DNA of 64,000 nucleotides from Microbacterium sp. Root61 (GTDB lineage Bacteria; Actinomycetota; Actinomycetes; Actinomycetales; Microbacteriaceae): contig NZ_LMGU01000001.1 of the NCBI RefSeq assembly GCF_001427525.1, positions 1,645,788 through 1,709,787 of the forward strand, read 5' to 3'. This document shows positions 26,550 to 35,209 of this stretch, piece after piece. Made by a program: the position numbers and the translations under genes. How positions within the stretch are numbered: the first letter of the stretch is position 1; each line of letters opens with the position of its first letter. Under the pieces are notes generated by a model, which was not told the origin of the DNA, made no database searches, and saw only the letters and a program-made list of their open reading frames with translations.

Positions 26550-27107
26550 GTGAGACTACTCGTCGCGGCACTCGAATCCGAACTCGTCGCCTTCCCGGCC
26601 CACCTCTCCGGCTTCGAGCGGCTGGTCACGGGACCGGGCAAGCTGCAGGCCACCTACGCGCTGACGCGCGCGCTGGATGCGCACGACTACGAGGAGATCG
26701 TCGTGGTCGGCACGGCGGGCGCGATCGACCCGGGGCTCGAGGCATCCGTCTACGACGTGGATGCGGCGATCCAGCACGACGTGACCGACATCGACGGCAT
26801 CGTCGGCCAGCACGTCTCGCTGCCCTCGCGCCTCGAGCTCGGTCGCGTCGGTGTCACCATCGCCACCGGTGACCATTTCGTCGACGACGCCGAAGCGGTC
26901 GGCGTCATCCAGCCGCTGGGGGCCGGCCTCGTCGACATGGAGACGTACGCCTACGTGTGGGTCGCGGCGCAGTTCGGCGTGCCGATCCGTGTGCTGAAGT
27001 CTGTGTCCGATCGCGCGCAGGACGGTGCGATCACCGACTGGCGCGCCACGGTCGCGGCCTGCAGCGCGCAGCTGCGCGAGAAGATCCAGGAGCTCTACGG
27101 CGTCTGA
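26550..27107 (+). CDS. Nucleosidase (phosphorylase superfamily, MTA/SAH type)
   Basis: A 185-residue enzyme of the purine nucleoside phosphorylase/uridine phosphorylase superfamily. VVVGTAGAIDPGL is the ribose/phosphate loop, GLVDMETYAYVWVA supplies the Met-Glu that binds ribose, and KSVSDRAQDGAITDW holds the catalytic Asp region. It likely hydrolyses methylthioadenosine, S-adenosylhomocysteine or a related nucleoside. It starts with GTG at 26550, with GGAGG 11 nt upstream, a long spacing. It is the last gene of a rightward run. Confidence 0.85.
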   Translation: MRLLVAALESELVAFPAHLSGFERLVTGPGKLQATYALTRALDAHDYEEIVVVGTAGAIDPGLEASVYDVDAAIQHDVTDIDGIVGQHVSLPSRLELGRVGVTIATGDHFVDDAEAVGVIQPLGAGLVDMETYAYVWVAAQFGVPIRVLKSVSDRAQDGAITDWRATVAACSAQLREKIQELYGV

Positions 27108-27127
27108 CCCGACCGCGAGACTCTGTC

Positions 27128-27144
27128 GCGCTCTGACTGAGCGC
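27128..27144. terminator. Hairpin between nucleosidase and MFS genes
   Basis: GCGCTC-TGACT-GAGCGC forms a 6-bp stem between two convergent genes. It is short and lacks a T-tract, so it is only a candidate bidirectional terminator. Confidence 0.35.
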
Positions 27145-28661
27145 TACGGGCCGGCGCGGGTCGCGCGGGTCTCGTCCGCCCTCCGGCGGCCGGACAGATC
27201 GATCACCGCGACGATGAACGCCAGGGCGATGAACAGTCCGACGGCGGTCATTCCGAACGCGTACGCATCGTGAAAGATGACGGCCTGCGTCTCGGTGCCG
27301 TCCTCGCGGTAGATCGTCGCGTAGAACAGTGCCAGGGCGACCGCTGTGCCGACGGCCGCGCCGATGCGCTGCCCGAGCTGGCCCACGGATCCCGCGACTC
27401 CGCCCTGCTTGACCGGGATGTCGGCGAGCGTGAGCGTCTGGTTGGGGGCGATCACGAGTCCGCCGCCGATGCCGCCGACGGTCATGATGGCGGCCATCAC
27501 ATACGGGGTGACCGAGTCGGGCGCATAGAGTGCCGTGATCACGAGCCCGCCGACGCACAGCAGGACGAGGGCGAGGCCCCACACGACGACGGGACGACCG
27601 TACTTCCCGACGATGTTGCCGCCGATCCAGGACGAGGCCGCGCTCGCCAGCGCGAATCCGATCGTGACCATGCCGGCGTACACCGGCGCAATGCTCAGTC
27701 CGCTCTGCAGGTAGAGGGTCGTCAGCAGGAACATCGACGGGAGGGCGGTGAAGTACGCCGTCTGCAGCAGCGTGCCGTTGCGGAAGGACGGGACCCGGAA
27801 CAGCCCGAGCGGCAAGAGCGGTTTACGACCGGATGCCGCGTACCGGCGTTCCCAGGCGACGAACGCCGTCGCGGCCAGCACGAACACGACCAGCAGCCAC
27901 CAGCGGCTCGGGTTGTCGTCGGGCGACCCTGTCGTGAACAGGAACGGCCACATCAGAGACACGACCGTCACGGCGAACAGCACGACGCCGAACGGGTCGA
28001 GCTCGACGCGCTTCTTGGAGGGCAGCCGGGTGCTGGGCAGCAGCCATGCAGCCAGGGCGATGGCGATGAGTCCGAGCGGGATGTTGATCCAGAAGATCCA
28101 GCGCCAGCCGTCGGTCGGGCCGCCGAGCGCGATCATCAGGCCGCCGAGCGTCGGCCCGAACGCCGTGGCGACGCCGATCGTGGCGCCGAACAGCCCGAAT
28201 GCCCGGCCGCGCGCCTTGCCCTGGAAGAGCTGTTGGATGAGCCCGAGCACCTGGGGCATCTGGATGCCGGCCGCGATGCCCTGCACGAGGCGGGCGATCA
28301 GCAGCACGGTCGTGTTCGGCGCGAGCGCGCACGCGAGGCTCGCCAGGGTGAACAGCGAGAGACCGACGATGAAGAGCATGCGGCGCGACCGCTGGTCGCC
28401 GAGGCGCCCCATCGGTACGAGGAACAGGCCGAAGGTGAGCACGTAACCCGAGACGATGAGCTGCAGTTCGGTCGACCCCGCGCCGAGCGCGGCCTCGATC
28501 GACGGCAGGGCGACGTTGACCTTGGACAGGTCGAGGATCGTGAGCGCCGCCACCGCCACGCATACCCAGTAAGCCCGCCAAGTGCGGGCGGGCGAGAGCG
28601 CGATCGTCAGTGTCTGCGGCTGTGCCCCGGTGCCCGCGACGGGCTCTTTACGATCCGACAT
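27144..28661 (-). CDS. MFS exporter, DHA2 (14-helix) type
   Basis: A 505-residue proton-driven exporter of the EmrB/QacA group with about 14 hydrophobic segments. LDLSKVNVALPSIEAALG is motif D1, GRLGDQRSRRMLF is motif A, RLVQGIAAGIQMP is motif B, and GPTLGGLMI is motif C, the antiporter signature. It probably exports drugs or metabolites. TAGCCT at 28669-28674 lies 7 nt before the ATG. It follows a small membrane-protein gene on the same strand but has its own promoter. Confidence 0.9.
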   Translation of the reverse strand: MSDRKEPVAGTGAQPQTLTIALSPARTWRAYWVCVAVAALTILDLSKVNVALPSIEAALGAGSTELQLIVSGYVLTFGLFLVPMGRLGDQRSRRMLFIVGLSLFTLASLACALAPNTTVLLIARLVQGIAAGIQMPQVLGLIQQLFQGKARGRAFGLFGATIGVATAFGPTLGGLMIALGGPTDGWRWIFWINIPLGLIAIALAAWLLPSTRLPSKKRVELDPFGVVLFAVTVVSLMWPFLFTTGSPDDNPSRWWLLVVFVLAATAFVAWERRYAASGRKPLLPLGLFRVPSFRNGTLLQTAYFTALPSMFLLTTLYLQSGLSIAPVYAGMVTIGFALASAASSWIGGNIVGKYGRPVVVWGLALVLLCVGGLVITALYAPDSVTPYVMAAIMTVGGIGGGLVIAPNQTLTLADIPVKQGGVAGSVGQLGQRIGAAVGTAVALALFYATIYREDGTETQAVIFHDAYAFGMTAVGLFIALAFIVAVIDLSGRRRADETRATRAGP

Positions 28662-28699
28662 CGTTCACAGGCTATCGGCCCGCCGCGACCGGAAGGCGA

Positions 28700-28885
28700 T
28701 CAGTCCTCGTCGGAGCCGCCGCCGAACACCGACCGCAGGACCAGGAACACGAGAACAGCGACGACCGCCACGATCAGCAGTTTGAAGATCACGCCCAGCA
28801 ACGAGAACAGGATGTTCACCAGGAACCATGCGATGAGAACGGCGACGACGACGCCGATGACGGTCCAGAGGGTGTTGGTCTTCAT
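28700..28885 (-). CDS. Small membrane protein coupled to sbcC
   Basis: A 61-residue protein with two adjoining hydrophobic stretches (LWTVIGVVVAVLIAWFLVNI and VIFKLLIVAVVAVLVFLVL) and an acidic tail GGGSDED. I know of no family function. Its ATG overlaps the sbcC stop (ATGA at 28882-28885), so it can be translated from the sbcDC message, and TAGGCT at 28892-28897 lies 6 nt before the ATG, so it can also be made from its own leaderless transcript started inside sbcC. Confidence 0.78.
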   Translation of the reverse strand: MKTNTLWTVIGVVVAVLIAWFLVNILFSLLGVIFKLLIVAVVAVLVFLVLRSVFGGGSDED

Positions 28886-31800
28886 TCGTCCAGCCTAAAC
28901 GCCGCCTGGCGGATCACGCTCGGACCGGTGTGCGTGGCCTCGACGACGAGTTGAGCGGGAATCTGCTCCTTCATCGCTTCGACATGACTGATGACGCCGA
29001 CCGTGCGACCGCCCTGGCGCAGCTCGTCGAGCGTGCGCATCGCCTGGTCGAGGGTCTCCGCGTCGAGGGAGCCGAAGCCCTCATCGACGAACAGTGTGTC
29101 CAGGCGCACACCGCCGGCGCGCGCCGTGACGACCTCGGCGAGGCCCAGCGCGAGCGCGAGCGACGCGAGGAAGGTCTCACCGCCGGACAGGGATTGGGCC
29201 GGGCGAGGCTGGCCGGTGTACGCGTCCATGATCTCGAGGCCAAGCCCGGAGGCCGCGTTGCGGGCCGCCCGCGCGTCGGTGTGCTGGAGCCGGTACCGGC
29301 CGGAGGACATGTCGTCCAGGCGCAGGTTCGCGGCATCCACGATCTCCTCCAGCTCGGCGGCGAGCACGAAGGACTCCAGCGTCATGCGGTGGGTGTTCGG
29401 GGCGCGCCCCGCCACCGTGTCGGCCAGTCGGGCCAGCACGGAGTGCTCGTCGGCGAGGGACGCGAATCGGTCGTGGGCGGTGCGCGCCTGGCGAACGAGG
29501 TCCTGCAGACGCAGCTGCACCTGTTCGGCCACGGCGGCGGCCTTCTCCGCGGCGGACCATTCCTCGCGCGCCGCGGCGAGCTCGGCGTCGGCCGCGGCGA
29601 GGTCGATCGGCTCATCGGGGGCATCGGCCAGCGCGAGTTCGAGATCGAGCAGCTTGCCCTTGACGGTTCGCAGCGCGGTGTCGTGCTCGCGGACCTGTTC
29701 CTCCTGCTCGGCGCGCGCGGCGGGGCTGAGCAGGGCGGCGAGAGCGTCGTCGACATCGGCGAAGTCGGATGCCGCGACCCGCGCATCGCGATCGGCCCGT
29801 GCATCTCGCTCGGCCTCGGCGCGGTCTGCCCGTTCGGCGGCGGCATCGGCGAGGGCGCGGGCGAGGTCGCGGAGCCGGGACGTCTCCGCGACGCGGGCCG
29901 ACACCGATTCCGCCTCCCCGCGGGCGGCCGCCACTGTGGCGCGGGCGGACTCGAGCGTGGCGGTCGCCGCCGCGATCGATTCGCGCAGTGCCGCGAGCTG
30001 CGCGGCGAGCGCGTCGCGTTCGGCCGCGGCCGCGGCATCCGATTCCTGCAGTGCCTGTCGCTCAGCCACCAGGCGCTCGTGCGCGCTCTGCGCATCGGCA
30101 GCCGCAGCGTGCGCTGCCCGTGCGCGGTCCAGTGCCGCGACGAGCGCGGGGACGTCGACTCCCCCGGCTCGCGCGGTGGCCTCGGCGAGCGCGGTGCGCG
30201 CCTCTCTGGCGGCAGCGGAGGCGACCTGCTCGGCGGCGATCGCGGCATCCTTCGCCGTCTCGGCCGCCGCGACGGCATCGTCGGTGACCGGGTCATCGCT
30301 GGGCTCGGCCGGATGCGGGTGGGTGGTCGAGCCGCACACGGCGCACTCGGCGCCATCGACCAGCGCAGCGGCGAGTTCTCCTGCGTGACCGGCCAGGCGC
30401 CGCTGCAGCAGCGCCGTCACAGCACCGGAGGCCTCCTGCATCGACAGCCCTCGTGCGACCGCGATCGCGTCGGCGGCAGCAGCTTCTGCGCCGCGGACCT
30501 CAGCCTCTTCGGCGGCGGCGACCTGCAGCTCGGCAGCAGCGAGGCGGTCGCGCGCCGAGGCGAGCGCACCGGCAGCGAGCGCCTGCGCGGCGATCTGAGC
30601 ATCCAACCCGGCCAGCGCGACCGGGATCCCGGCACGCTGCGCCTCGATCTGCGTCGTGAGCGCGTCGAGGTCGTCGGCGTCGGCACGGGCCGCGGCGAGG
30701 GCCTCCTCCTGGTCCGGCAGCTCGCGCTCCTGTGTGACCGCGCTCGACCATTCCCCGAGGCTCTCGCCGAGTCGCTCGACACGGGCACGGAGCGCGGCGA
30801 GCTCGACGGGCGTGAGGTCTCCGTCGTGCGGAGCGGGCTCGCCGGCCGCGACCCATGCATCGACCGCGCGGGTCTGCGCGGCACGCGCCGTGTCCGCCGT
30901 CGCACCGGCGCGGGTCGCCGTGTCGATGGCGCTGCGCAGCCCCTCGGCACGGGCGGCGCGGTCGAGGCGCACCCGCAGGTCGGCGATCGCCGGCGCCTCG
31001 AGCTCGAGGGCGGCGAGGGTATCGCGTCCGCGATCCCGATCCGCCAGCTGTGCCACTCGCGCGGTCAGGGCCGCATGCGCCGCGGCGACATCGCGGTGGC
31101 GGGAGTCGGCGGCATCCCGTGTCTGGGCGGCGACGTCGGCGCGGTACGCGGCCCGATCCACCGCGCGCGCTGCCGAGACCAGTCGTCCGGTCAGCTCCGC
31201 GGGAGCGGCCTCTTCCGTGATGCCCTCGGGCTCGACGGGGCCGAGATCGTGCTCGTCCACCAGCCGCTCGGCATCGTCCAAGCGCAGTCGTACGCCATCG
31301 AGCCCGGTCGCGATCGACTGTTCCGAGGCCTTGCGGCGCGACTCGAGCTCGCGCGCGTACTCCTCGTACGTGCGCGTGCCGAACAGGGTGCGCAGCAGCT
31401 TCTGCCGGTCGTCGTTCTTGGCGAGCAGGAACTGCGCGAACCGGTTCTGCGCCAGCAGGATCACCTGCAGGAACTGCTGCTGGTTCAGTCCGAGGATCTC
31501 GTCGAGCTGGTTCGCGACATCGACCGGTCGTGCCGCGCGTCCGATCCATTCGCCGCCGACCCATTCGTCGAGGTGCGCGCGATGCGGCTCGGGTGTGAGG
31601 CCGTTCCCGTTCTTCTTCGGGCGGTCGTACTCCGGCGAGCGCGTGACGCGCCAGCGGCTGCCCGCGCTCGTGAATTCGAGGACGACCCGTGTCGCGTCTT
31701 CGGGGGCGGAATGGTCGCTGCGCAGCCGCTTCTCGGCGCCCTCGTAGCGCGGTGCCCCGCCGTACAGCGCGAAGCAGACGCCGTCCAGCACGCTCGACTT

Positions 31801-31920
31801 GCCGGCTCCGGTGCGTCCTGAGATGAGGAAGAGCCCGTCATCCGCGAACGCGTCGAAATCGACGACCTGCGGTTCGCGGAAGGGGCCGAACCCCTCCAGC
31901 TCGAGGCGATGCAGCTTCAT
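28882..31920 (-). CDS. sbcC: Exonuclease SbcC (SMC-like ATPase subunit)
   Basis: A 1,012-residue Rad50-like ATPase that works with SbcD to cut hairpins and trim DNA ends. Walker A is SGRTGAGKSSVLDGV near residue 35. Long alanine-rich coiled coils flank the zinc hook CAVCG near the middle, then the signature SLSGGETFLASLALALG and Walker B LDTLFVDEGFGSLD at the C-terminus. The ATG at 31920 lies 10 bp after sbcD. The coiled-coil region creates long open frames on the opposite strand that are not genes. Confidence 0.95.
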   Translation of the reverse strand: MKLHRLELEGFGPFREPQVVDFDAFADDGLFLISGRTGAGKSSVLDGVCFALYGGAPRYEGAEKRLRSDHSAPEDATRVVLEFTSAGSRWRVTRSPEYDRPKKNGNGLTPEPHRAHLDEWVGGEWIGRAARPVDVANQLDEILGLNQQQFLQVILLAQNRFAQFLLAKNDDRQKLLRTLFGTRTYEEYARELESRRKASEQSIATGLDGVRLRLDDAERLVDEHDLGPVEPEGITEEAAPAELTGRLVSAARAVDRAAYRADVAAQTRDAADSRHRDVAAAHAALTARVAQLADRDRGRDTLAALELEAPAIADLRVRLDRAARAEGLRSAIDTATRAGATADTARAAQTRAVDAWVAAGEPAPHDGDLTPVELAALRARVERLGESLGEWSSAVTQERELPDQEEALAAARADADDLDALTTQIEAQRAGIPVALAGLDAQIAAQALAAGALASARDRLAAAELQVAAAEEAEVRGAEAAAADAIAVARGLSMQEASGAVTALLQRRLAGHAGELAAALVDGAECAVCGSTTHPHPAEPSDDPVTDDAVAAAETAKDAAIAAEQVASAAAREARTALAEATARAGGVDVPALVAALDRARAAHAAAADAQSAHERLVAERQALQESDAAAAAERDALAAQLAALRESIAAATATLESARATVAAARGEAESVSARVAETSRLRDLARALADAAAERADRAEAERDARADRDARVAASDFADVDDALAALLSPAARAEQEEQVREHDTALRTVKGKLLDLELALADAPDEPIDLAAADAELAAAREEWSAAEKAAAVAEQVQLRLQDLVRQARTAHDRFASLADEHSVLARLADTVAGRAPNTHRMTLESFVLAAELEEIVDAANLRLDDMSSGRYRLQHTDARAARNAASGLGLEIMDAYTGQPRPAQSLSGGETFLASLALALGLAEVVTARAGGVRLDTLFVDEGFGSLDAETLDQAMRTLDELRQGGRTVGVISHVEAMKEQIPAQLVVEATHTGPSVIRQAAFRLDE

Positions 31921-31930
31921 CCGGTCGCCC

Positions 31931-33085
31931 TCACGCGCTCGCCTCGGCGGCGACGCGCTCCTGCACGACGTCGGCGATGAGCTCTCGCTCCGCGTCGGAG
32001 GCGCCCTCGCCGTTGCGCACGTGCGCGAGGAACGCGTCGAACAGCTCGACGGGCGTCCGCGCATTGCGCACGCGCCCGGCGTAGGTGAGGCCGTCCTCGG
32101 CCTGCACGTGGTCGGGCATGTGCGCGACGGTGGCGCAATGCGGGAAGCGTGCCTGCAGCTTGCGCATGGGGTCGGTCTGGGGTGTCGCGTCGGTGTACTG
32201 CGCGGCCACCCAGGCGTCGACGGCGCCGTCGAAACGCGGGTCGTGCAGCAGCTCGTCGAGCGTGCCCCGGATCACGTCGAGCGGCCGCGGCACGGGCAGA
32301 TCGAGCCATTCGACGCTGCCGAGACCCGCGGCGTCGAGGTCGACGAGCCACGACCCGCGAGCGCGGTCGCGCTCACCGAAGCTGTAGTGCAACGGAGCGC
32401 CGGCGTACCGGACACTGTCCGACAACCGCTGCTGTCCGTGGATGTGCCCGAGCGCGACGTAGTCGACGCCCTCGAAGATCGACAGCGGCACCACATCGAG
32501 CCCGCCCTGCTGGATATCGCGCTCCAGGTGCGGGGTCGGCTCCACACCGGCGGCGAAGCAGTGCGCGATCGCCACCGAGCGACCGGTGCGCCCGGCGAGG
32601 TCGGACCGGATCAACGACATGGCGTGGTCCATCGTCTGGGCCTGCGAGCGCAGCTCGATGCCGCCCCAGAGGTGGCGGACGAGCGACGGCTCGAGGTACG
32701 GGATGCCGTACAGATGCACCGGGCCGTACTCATCGTCGATCGTGATCGGGGTGCCCACCGTGCGCGGGTCGGTGATGACGTGGATGCCGTCGCGCAGCAG
32801 CGCGGACTGGAACCCGAGGCGGGCCGCGGAGTCGTGGTTGCCGCTGGTCACCACGATGCGCGCGCCAGTGTCGCGCAGGGCGGCCAGGGTGTCGGACAGC
32901 AGCGTGTAGCACCCGGCGGCCGGGGTTGCGGAGTCGAACACATCGCCGGCGACGATGACGACGTCGACCTCGTGGCTGCGCACCTGCTCGGTCAGCGTCG
33001 CGAGCACGCCGCGGAGCGCATCGAGCGTGGAATGGCCGTGGAACGACCGCCCGATGTGCCAGTCCGACGTGTGCAGGATGCGCAT
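31931..33085 (-). CDS. sbcD: Exonuclease SbcD (Mre11-like nuclease subunit)
   Basis: A 384-residue metallophosphoesterase nuclease. All the metal-binding motifs are visible: HTSDWHIGRSF, AGDVFDS, SGNHDS, AHCFAAG and GHIHGQQ. With SbcC it forms the Mn2+-dependent exo/endonuclease that processes DNA hairpins and blocked ends. TACCGT at 33092-33097 lies 6 nt before the ATG, so the sbcD-sbcC-small protein message is probably leaderless. Confidence 0.95.
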   Translation of the reverse strand: MRILHTSDWHIGRSFHGHSTLDALRGVLATLTEQVRSHEVDVVIVAGDVFDSATPAAGCYTLLSDTLAALRDTGARIVVTSGNHDSAARLGFQSALLRDGIHVITDPRTVGTPITIDDEYGPVHLYGIPYLEPSLVRHLWGGIELRSQAQTMDHAMSLIRSDLAGRTGRSVAIAHCFAAGVEPTPHLERDIQQGGLDVVPLSIFEGVDYVALGHIHGQQRLSDSVRYAGAPLHYSFGERDRARGSWLVDLDAAGLGSVEWLDLPVPRPLDVIRGTLDELLHDPRFDGAVDAWVAAQYTDATPQTDPMRKLQARFPHCATVAHMPDHVQAEDGLTYAGRVRNARTPVELFDAFLAHVRNGEGASDAERELIADVVQERVAAEASA

Positions 33086-33218
33086 GCTCTCACGGTACGT
33101 TCAGGCCCCGACATCGGCCGCGAGGCGGGCGGGCGGTTCGCCGAGAGCGGATGCCTCGGCACGGCCGGGCGGCACGCCCACCGACGGCGCACCCGGCGCC
33201 CTCCCGTACCCTTCAGGA

Positions 33219-33695
33219 GTGGAACTGCCCGAGGTGTGCGTCATCTATCTGCTGCGTCGCGACGGCGAGCGGACCGAGGTGCTGCTGGGCGACAAGCGCA
33301 CCGGGCTCGGGATCGGCAAGGTCGTCGGCCCCGGCGGCAAGGTCGAACACGGCGAGAGCCTGCGCGACGCCGCGGTGCGCGAGGTCCAGGAGGAGACGGG
33401 CGTGGTGGTCGCGGCGTCCGCTCTTCTCCCCGCGGGCCGAATCGACTACTTCTTCCCGACGAGGCCGGCATGGTCGCAGCGATCCCACGTCTTCACCTGC
33501 ACCGAGTGGTCGGGAGAGCCCGTCGACTCCGAGGAGCTCGCGCCGCACTGGGTCGCGCTCGAGGACGTGCCCTACGACCGGATGTGGGATGACGCCGCCC
33601 GGTGGCTGCCGGACGTGCTGCGCGGCGGCCGCGTCGATGCGACCTTCACGTTCGGCCCCGATCTCGCGACCGTCGTCGATCCGCCGCGCAGCTGA
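33219..33695 (+). CDS. NUDIX hydrolase (8-oxo-dGTPase/MTH1-like)
   Basis: A 158-residue protein with a complete Nudix box: GGKVEHGESLRDAAVREVQE followed by ETGV. The arrangement VVGPGGKVEHGES after a KRTGLGIGK strand resembles MTH1-type oxidised purine triphosphatases, which would fit a housecleaning role. It starts with GTG at 33219, with TACCCT at 33207-33212 exactly 6 nt upstream. It is divergent from sbcD. Confidence 0.87.
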   Translation: MELPEVCVIYLLRRDGERTEVLLGDKRTGLGIGKVVGPGGKVEHGESLRDAAVREVQEETGVVVAASALLPAGRIDYFFPTRPAWSQRSHVFTCTEWSGEPVDSEELAPHWVALEDVPYDRMWDDAARWLPDVLRGGRVDATFTFGPDLATVVDPPRS

Positions 33696-33704
33696 GGCCC
33701 GGAC

Positions 33705-33989
33705 TCAGGCGACGCGCGGAGCGTAACGACCGGATGCCTCGGCGCGGGCGCGCGCCTTCGCGGCCTCTTCTTCACGGTTCTTCGGAGGCGCGACGGCGAC
33801 CAGATCCTCGAGCAGATGCCCGGTGATGTGCGCGATCTCGGCGACGGCGTGGTCGAACGCGGCCTGGTTGGCCTTCGACGGCTTCGTCGTCCCGGCGATC
33901 TTGCGCACGTACTGCAGGGCCGCCGCGTGGATCTCGTCGTTCGTCGCGGCCGGCTCGAAGTTGTGGAGGGTGTGGATGTTACGGCACAT
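33705..33989 (-). CDS. DUF2277 family protein
   Basis: A 94-residue soluble protein beginning MCRNIHTLHNFEPAATNDEI, the characteristic DUF2277 start, followed by two helices (AALQYVRKIAGTTKPSK; AAFDHAVAEIAHITGHLL). A basic tail ends it. The function is unknown; the MCRNI cysteine is conserved in what I recall of the family. TACGCT at 33997-34002 lies 7 nt before the ATG. It converges on the NUDIX gene with 9 bp between the ends. Confidence 0.87.
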   Translation of the reverse strand: MCRNIHTLHNFEPAATNDEIHAAALQYVRKIAGTTKPSKANQAAFDHAVAEIAHITGHLLEDLVAVAPPKNREEEAAKARARAEASGRYAPRVA

Positions 33990-33996
33990 GCCCCCG

Positions 33997-34033
33997 AGCG
34001 TACGCGCGGCCGCCGACGACGAACAGGTACGCT
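33997..34033. promoter_or_regulatory. Divergent leaderless promoters, DUF2277 and hydrolase
   Basis: Two TACGCT boxes face apart: 33997-34002 on the minus strand (7 nt before ATG 33989) and 34028-34033 on the plus strand (7 nt before GTG 34041). The 51-bp gap leaves no room for conventional leaders. Confidence 0.65.
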
Positions 34034-34040
34034 CGCACCC

Positions 34041-34805
34041 GTGAGCACCCCGAAGCTGGCACCCGAGGGCGCCGACGTCTCGGTGTCGGCATTCCCGTTC
34101 GCCGGTGCAACCTTGATCGCCGAGGACTATGGAACGGGCTCGCACACCTTCCTCCTCATCCACGGCATCGGGATGGGACGATCGGTCTTCTCCGATCTGG
34201 CCACGCACCTGCACCACCGCGGCCGCATCGTCGCGGTGGATCTGCCGGGGTACGGGGACGCACCCGAACCGGCGCGCACGCTGACGATGGAGCGGACGGC
34301 CGATCTGGTGGCGGCGTTCATCCGCAGCCGTCGCCTGGAGAACGTCGTGGTCGTCGGCCATTCGATGGGGACGCAGGTCGCGATCGAAATCGCCGCCCGG
34401 CATCCGGAACTGGTCGCCCGCGCGGTCCTGATCGCTCCCACCGTCAATCGGCGCGAGCGCACCGGAACCCGGCAGTTCTTCCGTCTCGTCCAGGACCTCG
34501 CCGTCGAGCGCCCCAAGGTCGTCGCGGTCGGAGCCCGCGAGTACGTGCGCGCCGGACCTCACATCCGCAACAAGTACCGTGCGATGCTCGCGCACCGGCC
34601 GGAGCGGGTCTTCGGGCACGTTTCCGCGCCGGTCCTGATCCTGCGCGGCGAGCACGACTACGTCTCGCCGCGCGACTGGTGCCGCTTCGTCGCCGAGAGC
34701 ATTCCGCGCGCCACCCTCGCGGAGATCGCGGCACACGGTCACGAGACGATGATCCGGGATGCCGCGCCCGCCGCGCAGCAGATCATCGCCTTCACCGGCG
34801 TCTGA
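34041..34805 (+). CDS. Alpha/beta hydrolase
   Basis: A 254-residue serine hydrolase. FLLIHGIGMGRSVF is the oxyanion strand, VVVGHSMGTQVAIEIA the nucleophile elbow, LRGEHDYVSP the acidic residue, and AAHGHETMI the catalytic His. The substrate is unknown; small lipases and lactonases look alike at this level. The start is the GTG at 34041, set by the TACGCT box 7 nt upstream; the frame is open for more than 200 nt before it, across the DUF2277 gene on the other strand. Confidence 0.87.
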   Translation: MSTPKLAPEGADVSVSAFPFAGATLIAEDYGTGSHTFLLIHGIGMGRSVFSDLATHLHHRGRIVAVDLPGYGDAPEPARTLTMERTADLVAAFIRSRRLENVVVVGHSMGTQVAIEIAARHPELVARAVLIAPTVNRRERTGTRQFFRLVQDLAVERPKVVAVGAREYVRAGPHIRNKYRAMLAHRPERVFGHVSAPVLILRGEHDYVSPRDWCRFVAESIPRATLAEIAAHGHETMIRDAAPAAQQIIAFTGV

Positions 34806-34826
34806 GTCTGCGCGCAGCGAAACGGA

Positions 34827-35075
34827 TCAGGCGAGCGCGGGGCAGACTTCGCCGTCGACGCCCATCCTCTCGAGCTGAGTATGCAGGGCGATCGGCCGCG
34901 GCCACGCGCGCCGTGCGGATGCCCGCAGTGCTGCGGCTCGCGCACGCAGCCGTTCCGGGCACTTCCGCGGCGGCGGAGCGAAATGGTCCGCGATGAGATC
35001 GAGGACGTGCTGCTCACGATCGCGCATCTGCACACTGTGACGGAACTCGACTTGAGCGGCGAATTCACCGAACAT
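34827..35075 (-). CDS. Hypothetical small protein
   Basis: An 82-residue arginine-rich protein starting MFGEFAAQVEFRHSVQMRD and ending GEVCPALA. I do not recognise it. An exact AGGAGG Shine-Dalgarno lies 4 nt before the ATG, stronger than most in this window. Another minus-strand frame overlaps much of the same DNA but lacks a ribosome site. Codon third positions are less GC-rich than in neighbours, so it may be a recent arrival or a weakly constrained gene. The upstream 100 bp contain GTTCCGA three times (see 35095-35182). Confidence 0.45.
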   Translation of the reverse strand: MFGEFAAQVEFRHSVQMRDREQHVLDLIADHFAPPPRKCPERLRARAAALRASARRAWPRPIALHTQLERMGVDGEVCPALA

Positions 35076-35094
35076 GATGCCTCCTGTACGTGCT

Positions 35095-35182
35095 GTTCCG
35101 ATATTCAGAACGTACGCGGGGGTTCCGACATTGCCGCCGTCCGCACAGGTGGCAGGAATACAACCGTCATCGGCTGTTCCGA
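35095..35182. repeat. Three GTTCCGA direct repeats
   Basis: GTTCCGA occurs at 35095-35101, 35122-35128 and 35176-35182. The distances are 27 and 54 bp, so all three lie on a 27-bp period, in the stretch between the starts of two leftward genes. They could be a regulator binding array for the hypothetical gene at 34827-35075. Confidence 0.4.
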
Positions 35183-35209
35183 CTCGTGGAGCGAGCTGCG
35201 GAGAGGCGG

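Noticed and set aside
22840..26571. A 1,243-codon minus-strand open frame spanning several plus-strand genes
   Set aside because: Only its last 191 codons (22840-23412) are a gene with motifs and a ribosome site. The rest is antisense to the FAD oxidoreductase and the lipase maturation factor.
28930..31821. A 963-codon plus-strand open frame opposite sbcC
   Set aside because: Gly/Arg-rich antisense of the alanine-rich coiled coil of SbcC, without domains; sbcC motifs on the minus strand are complete.
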